From the NCBI GenBank assembly GCA_049454855.1, contig JBMUAQ010000103.1, positions 1-6,404 of the forward strand: DNA of 6,404 nt. The letters run 5' to 3'. Below, one piece after another: positions 5,816 through 6,404 of this stretch. Position numbers and translations under genes: made by a program. Within the stretch, counting starts at the first letter, position 1, and each line of letters opens with the position of its first letter. Below the pieces are notes generated by a model. It worked only from the letters and a program-made list of their open reading frames with translations. It ran no database searches and was not told where the DNA came from. Origin of the DNA: UBA2093 sp049454855. Its GTDB lineage: Bacteria; Actinomycetota; Acidimicrobiia; Acidimicrobiales; Ilumatobacteraceae.

Positions 5816-5835
5816 TTTCCTTCCGTTTTCCTTCC
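5816..5835 (-). promoter_or_regulatory. Tandem Shine-Dalgarno-like repeats before acpP
   Basis: On the minus strand GGAAGGAAA occurs twice, at 5827-5835 and 5816-5824, with an 11-nt period. The proximal copy is well placed for ribosome binding at the ATG at 5812. The distal copy is too far to serve as the direct site but could act as a standby site. ACP is normally one of the most abundant proteins, which fits a strong initiation region. Confidence 0.6.
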
Positions 5836-5849
5836 CACAGTCTCCCACA
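5833..5849 (-). repeat. Two TGTGGGA direct repeats, 10-nt period, upstream of acpP
   Basis: Minus-strand TGTGGGA at 5843-5849 and 5833-5839, separated by GAC, so one DNA helical turn apart. They sit within the 56-nt fabG-acpP gap, partly overlapping the distal purine repeat. A regulator site is conceivable, but repeats this short can arise by chance. Confidence 0.35.
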
Positions 5850-5868
5850 CGGAGGCCTTCACGGACCG

Positions 5869-6404
5869 TTAGTGGCCCATCCCCAGCCCGCCGTCGACGG
5901 GGATGACGGCTCCTGTGATGTATGCCGCGTCGGGGCCGGCGAGGAACGCAACCACACCCGCGATCTCGTCGGCGGTCGCCATTCGTGCGAGCGGCACCTG
6001 GGCCGTCAGCTCCTTCAGGCGGTCCTCGCCGAGCGCGGCGGTCATGTCGGTCTCCACCGGACCGGGTGCCACCACGTTCACGGTGATGCCGCGCGAGCCC
6101 AGCTCACGGGCGAGCGAGCGGGCGAAGCCGACGAGCCCGGCCTTCGATGCCGCGTAGTTCGCCTGGCCACCCGAGCCGAGCAGGCCGACCACCGACGACA
6201 TGAGGATGATGCGCCCCTTCCGCGCGCGCAGCATGTCCTTGCTCGCACGCTTCACCACACGGAAGGCGCCGGTGAGGTTGGCGTCCACCACGGCGGCGAA
6301 GTCGTCCTCGCCCATCCGCAGCAGCAACATGTCGCGGGTGATGCCTGCGTTCGACACGAGGATCTCCACCGGTCCGAACTGCTCCTCGACCGCCTTGAAG
6401 GCGG
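5869..6404 (-). CDS. fabG: 3-oxoacyl-ACP reductase FabG, 5' end outside the window
   Basis: NADPH-dependent short-chain dehydrogenase/reductase that reduces 3-oxoacyl-ACP to 3-hydroxyacyl-ACP. About the last 177 of a usual roughly 245 residues are visible. The frame stays open to the window edge, with AFKAVEEQFGPVEILVSNAG reading in, so the GTG at 6369 is not the start and the N-terminal TGxxxGIG cofactor loop lies outside. Visible motifs are SNAGITRD, DANLTGAF with the active-site Asn, LMSSVVGLLGSGGQANYAAS followed by K (catalytic Ser, Tyr at codon 6154-6156 and Lys four residues later), VNVVAPGPVETDM, and the C-terminal ITGAVIPVDGGLGM. The stop is TAA. The close match to FabG rather than generic SDRs, plus acpP and fabF downstream, makes the assignment secure. 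fabD or fabH may lie upstream. Confidence 0.94.
   Translation of the reverse strand, partial: AFKAVEEQFGPVEILVSNAGITRDMLLLRMGEDDFAAVVDANLTGAFRVVKRASKDMLRARKGRIILMSSVVGLLGSGGQANYAASKAGLVGFARSLARELGSRGITVNVVAPGPVETDMTAALGEDRLKELTAQVPLARMATADEIAGVVAFLAGPDAAYITGAVIPVDGGLGMGH

Noticed and set aside
5813..5848. Twelve-residue N-terminal extension of ACP from 5848.
   Set aside because: It would place the strong Shine-Dalgarno inside the coding sequence and lengthen ACP beyond the family; the ATG at 5812 fits better.
1..6404. Defence system, mobile element, CRISPR array or biosynthetic cluster.
   Set aside because: All genes but one match core metabolism families; no long terminal repeats, transposase, integrase, spacer-repeat pattern or tRNA were seen.
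4364..6404. Polyketide synthase origin for the KS-ACP-KR genes (fabF, acpP, fabG).
   Set aside because: The KS has its active Cys and no paired chain-length factor, and the order fabG-acpP-fabF is the standard fatty-acid operon.

Overview
This is a densely packed, high-GC window (clearly above 60% G+C by eye) that looks chromosomal and actinobacterial. The grounds are the strong G/C third-position bias, GTG starts in GTGA stop/start overlaps, very short intergenic gaps, and start codons sitting 6 nt after -10-like hexamers, as in leaderless actinobacterial transcripts. A stand-alone trpF beside trpBA argues against the Streptomyces/Mycobacterium arrangement, where the dual-function PriA replaces TrpF. 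A deeper branch such as Acidimicrobiia is possible, but this is inference, and other high-GC phyla are not excluded.

Layout. Positions 1-588 hold the 3' part of trpF (start outside the window). After a 68-nt gap with a small GC hairpin and a possible leaderless promoter come trpB (657-1823) and trpA (1820-2596), joined by a 4-nt overlap. Four bases later lies a 104-residue uncharacterised cysteine/histidine-rich protein (2601-2915) that may be a divergent histidine-triad (HIT-like) or zinc-binding protein. A second plus-strand group follows: a Bcp/PrxQ peroxiredoxin (2925-3374), a FabZ-type dehydratase (3371-3799) and a RimJ/RimL-like GNAT acetyltransferase (3792-4361), each overlapping the next. 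The minus strand carries, in transcription order, fabG (its 5' end beyond the right edge), acpP and fabF. fabF converges on the GNAT gene with only 2 nt between the stop codons.

Function. The left third covers the last steps of tryptophan synthesis: phosphoribosylanthranilate isomerase and both tryptophan synthase subunits. The right half holds much of the type II fatty-acid elongation cycle: FabF condensation, FabG ketoreduction and FabZ dehydration, on ACP-bound substrates. FabZ is encoded in the opposite, converging transcription unit. Bcp and the GNAT enzyme appear to be housekeeping passengers.

No mobile element, CRISPR array, tRNA or rRNA was seen, and no stretch over 300 bases lacks a gene. 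No clearly new multi-gene system is visible. The items most worth a second look are the small Cys/His protein, the two possible leaderless promoters, the tandem repeats before acpP and the tightly packed convergent fab arrangement.
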